A stretch of 64,000 nucleotides of DNA from Lycocorax pyrrhopterus obiensis (lineage: Eukaryota; Chordata; Aves; Passeriformes; Paradisaeidae): assembly GCA_014706295.1 (NCBI GenBank), contig JACSVZ010000007.1, positions 7,295,199 through 7,359,198 on the forward strand. The letters run 5' to 3'. Below are positions 61,001 through 64,000 of this stretch, piece by piece. Below the pieces are notes generated by a model. It was not told the origin of the DNA. It made no database searches and was given only the letters and a program-made list of their open reading frames with translations. How positions within the stretch are numbered: the first letter of the stretch is position 1; each line of letters begins with the position of its first letter. Made by a program: the position numbers and the translations under genes.

Positions 61001-64000
61001 GGTGGTGGATTTGGAAGGCTGTTTTGTGGAGAGAGCACCAAACAGTGCAAGTTCTTGGATATGGTTGTAAAAATTTTGTAGACTTAAAAGACAATTTCCA
61101 CTGCGTCTGACTGCTTTCCAAGGAAGCATAAATGTCTTGTCATAATCAACCTTGCTGGAAGCAGGAGGCTGAAAGTTATGGGAGGAATTAATTCTGTAAT
61201 ATTTGTTCCTGAGAATGAGAACAGAAACAGAGAAGGTGGCTCTATCTCCTGTGAAAACTTTGTTTTCCAAAATGAAAGCTGCGAACCTTTTGAGATTTTT
61301 CCTTTGTTTGTTTTTTTGTTCCTAATACCAGGGACTGTCTCTTTCCCCCAAAAGTACACAGAGATTCTGAAATATGAATCATGCTGTTTTGTCCATCATA
61401 GCTGTGACACCACTGACAGCATCAAGCTATTAAACAGGGAAAGAGAGGGCCTTTTCTCCTTGGATCTTAGCTCTTGTATTTAATTCTGATTTAGAGCATA
61501 GATCAGGAATAGTGTCCAACACACCATAAATGCATGCATATGAATTTATTGAGGGAACAAGCTGCTTTGAGAAATCAAATTAATTGCCCACTAGATATTA
61601 ACATCTATGATTTTGCAAAGTAATTTAGCACTTCCCTATGACTGAGATTTATCAGTGGGATGTGACCCATAAACTGCACATTCCTGCTTTTTCAACAAGC
61701 CCATTCTCCAGGCTGTGTTTGAGAAATATTAAAAGAAGTTAAATTTGAAACTATGATAATGGAGGTCACTATTTAAATGATTTTAAAGTTTTTATTGAAA
61801 TGAATAAAAGCAAAGTCATTGTTTTTAAGAGCATACTTAATTTTTGTGAGAATAGGTCCTCCCTCACTCTTGTTCTGGATGGTGCAGAAATATATTGCTG
61901 TTTAATAGGAAATGCAAAACTGTTGGAATATTTGTTATGACTCAAATCTCCTCTGTTATCGTGGAGTGAAGCCTGGGCAAATTTCCTGAGCAACTTCAAG
62001 AGGGACATTAAGCCTTGTTGAAAGAAATTATGTTTGTAAATGCTGAAACTGGGAAATGGACTGGGAGTGGTTGTCTGCAAGTTGTGTTGTTTTCTTTCAG
62101 GTAAAAAACTACCATCAAAATACAGTAATTGCACATTTTTAATTATAGAGCTTTTTCCTCTGTTTTGGCTAATACTGCAAATGCTCGTGGGCTCCAAAGC
62201 AAGGAAATGCAGCATGAGATCTGCAGTATGAATGGATTGTCAGGCCTGCTGTTCGTAGGGTTTTTTGGATTGTTTTGTTTTTCTTTTCTGAAGCAAAGTT
62301 ATCTCAAGCCCTGTAATTTGTGCTGATTCTCATTCCTGGTGGCTCTCATCAAATCAGGCTTTGAGTGGGAAAAAATTCTACCTGTCTGATGCATCCGAGA
62401 ATAAATAAAAAATAAAAAGTGTTTTCCCTCTCCACTCCCCCCAACAGCTTGGGTTTCACTGGGAAGGTAATTGATAAATTCAAGAGTAGCAGGAATGAAA
62501 ATGATTTTGGGAGGAAATACAGACGATTTCACAGTAGCACATTCAGAGATGCAGTGTTTTTACAAGTACTGCTGTAAAATGAATTTGAACAAATACCTTG
62601 ATTTTTTTCTATATCATGGCAACACACATTCTCAGTAAATAGCAGGAAGGAGAGCATTACCAGATGAAACTACTCTGCTGAAGTTCACCCTAGGGATTTA
62701 CTTAGGTTCTGCTTTGATTATGGAGAGATTTCCAGTTTTGAAGTTGATTTTCAAGTCTTACTAGATGCATTTCTGTAGATGGAATAATCCTTCCTTCATG
62801 AAATAGGATTATTAAAAAATGATTGTGTTAAAAATTCAAATATGAGAATCTTGGCATGCAAATGTTCCTAATAAAAAGAATAGCAAACTGTGTAGAGTGC
62901 TTAGTTTGCAAAGAATTGAGCATCAGAGTTTAGTATTGCTCTGGAGTGCAGTTATCTGAAAGTAAAATGTATGAAAACAATAAAATACAAATACAACGTG
63001 TTAGGGGTTTGGGGCTTTTTTTTGTGAAGTCAGGTAACTTAAGAAAAGTTGAAATATTTTAATTAATTTTTTGCAAAACCGCTCATTAAAACTTGTAAGT
63101 GCTTAACTAAACAAAACCTTAATTGAAAGTGTCAGAAGTGATCCATGGCTGCATTACAATTTCCTTCTTTATGCACCATTTCCTTTGCCATTTAGTTGGA
63201 TACCAACCACTACTCTGACCTATCAGTTCAGACACAAAATGTTCACCCTGGTTTCTTTGTGCTCTGTAAAAAGAGTTAAAGTAAGATGAGACTGAAAAAG
63301 ATAGGAGCTTTATTGGTTGGTTGGTTGTTTTTTTTCTGGAGCAACATCCGTGTTCAGAACAGGTGGCCACAGGACAGGTTCATGGGTGCAAAAGGCTTTA
63401 TTCCATGTGTACTCTTTGTATCCTTGAGCCTGATTTATTAATAAAACTTTTTTTATGAAAGGTGAAAGGTATTTTAATGCCTCTAACAATGGCTTTGTTA
63501 AATCCACGTGTCTGTAGTAAAGTGGATGATATAAAAATCCTTAACTGGCATAGATAAAGGTAGCAATCTAATCAACTGGCATTGTTTCTAATTCATTGTA
63601 GCCAGTGTATCCTGCTATTAGCACATAGATTTTTGTGTACAGGATAAATATTTCTCCAAGAAAATGTTAATGGGGACATATTTTTGATGAACATGCTACT
63701 CACTTTGTGAGTTTATGTAGCAAGAGTCAGTTATAAACTCACTTTGAATAAATACATCTAAACCCGTTTACTGCATAGTAAGTTATTTGCTACTCAGAAT
63801 AGGTTCTCAGCATGCTCTGTGTAGTTTTACAGAGTTAGGTGGAATGGTTCTGCTCTCTGCCTGCTAAGGCTCTGCACTCATAGCAGTGCAGCAGTCACAC
63901 AGTCCAGAGAAAGGTTTTTTCCCAAGGAATGCGGGACTCCGAGAGCACTGATGGAAGCTGACCTTATCTCCCATTATGCTTGTGGAGAAACAGTGCACAG
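58061..64000. other. Intronic sequence to window end, no gene seen
   Basis: Non-coding intron. It holds a T11 run (59412-59422) and a (TTGG)n run at 63313-63327 followed by a T tract. The 148-codon reverse-strand open frame at 61769-62215 lies in AT-rich sequence, has no recognisable domain and is taken as chance. No acceptor followed by GALNT18 exon 2 coding sequence was found. Confidence 0.55.
63313..63327. repeat. Short (TTGG)n tetranucleotide repeat
   Basis: Three to four TTGG units followed by a T-rich tract. Confidence 0.7.

Larger units (their letters stand above)
4555..64000 (+). other. GALNT18: GALNT18 intron 1 (5' part, open at window end)
   Basis: From the donor at 4555 to the end of the window I find no segment that translates to the next part of GALNT18 (stem end and the start of the catalytic domain) behind an acceptor. 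Intron 1 is therefore at least 59.4 kb here, consistent with the very large size of vertebrate GALNT18 loci. The absence of exon 2 rests on reading by eye, and a short exon could have been missed. Confidence 0.75.

Noticed and set aside
61769..62215. 148-codon reverse-strand open frame
   Set aside because: AT-rich, no domain or promoter context, and consistent with chance.
1..64000. tRNA, rRNA, CRISPR or bacterial/phage-type system
   Set aside because: No B-box/A-box pair with cloverleaf, no regularly spaced direct repeats and no operon-like gene packing; the window is vertebrate intron and promoter DNA.

Overview
This is a vertebrate genomic window, most likely avian or another sauropsid. 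Two truncated CR1 LINE 3' ends are visible (about 35.44-35.50 kb and 48.40-48.71 kb), and CR1 is the dominant LINE of birds and is also common in reptiles. Most of the DNA is AT-rich, with non-coding texture and long stretches without plausible exons. One sharp CpG-rich block lies at about 3.5-4.9 kb.

The only protein-coding sequence I can support is one exon, the first coding exon of GALNT18 (polypeptide N-acetylgalactosaminyltransferase-like 18, formerly GALNTL4), on the + strand at 4320-4554. It encodes 78 residues plus one base: a short cytoplasmic tail, a signal-anchor helix and the start of the stem. It then meets a good splice donor (CAAG|GTACCA). The GT-A catalytic domain and the ricin-type lectin domain must be encoded by later exons outside the window.

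Layout: 1 to about 3.48 kb is upstream intergenic DNA with no gene seen. About 3.48-4.32 kb is a CpG-island promoter and 5' leader with GC boxes, an inverted CCAAT box, a G-quadruplex-capable G tract, several short upstream ORFs and a possible 5'-UTR splice acceptor. 4320-4554 is the coding exon. 4555-64000 is the beginning of a very long intron 1. I searched by eye for exon 2 and did not find it.

Within the intron the supportable elements are: a perfect 19-bp inverted repeat with a 5-nt loop (7875-7917); a smaller 12-bp inverted repeat (20093-20150); a solo retroviral-type LTR in the same orientation as the gene (about 24.02-24.39 kb) with octamer, TATA and AATAAA signals; two 5'-truncated CR1 fragments; an isolated GC/CpG-rich block (about 43.32-43.74 kb); and scattered simple repeats. 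A few stretches look like conserved non-coding elements, but that needs an alignment to prove.

I see no prokaryotic operon, CRISPR array, tRNA or rRNA. Nearly all other open frames are chance ORFs; many begin at GTG or TTG rather than ATG. The most unusual single signal is the 7.9-kb hairpin.
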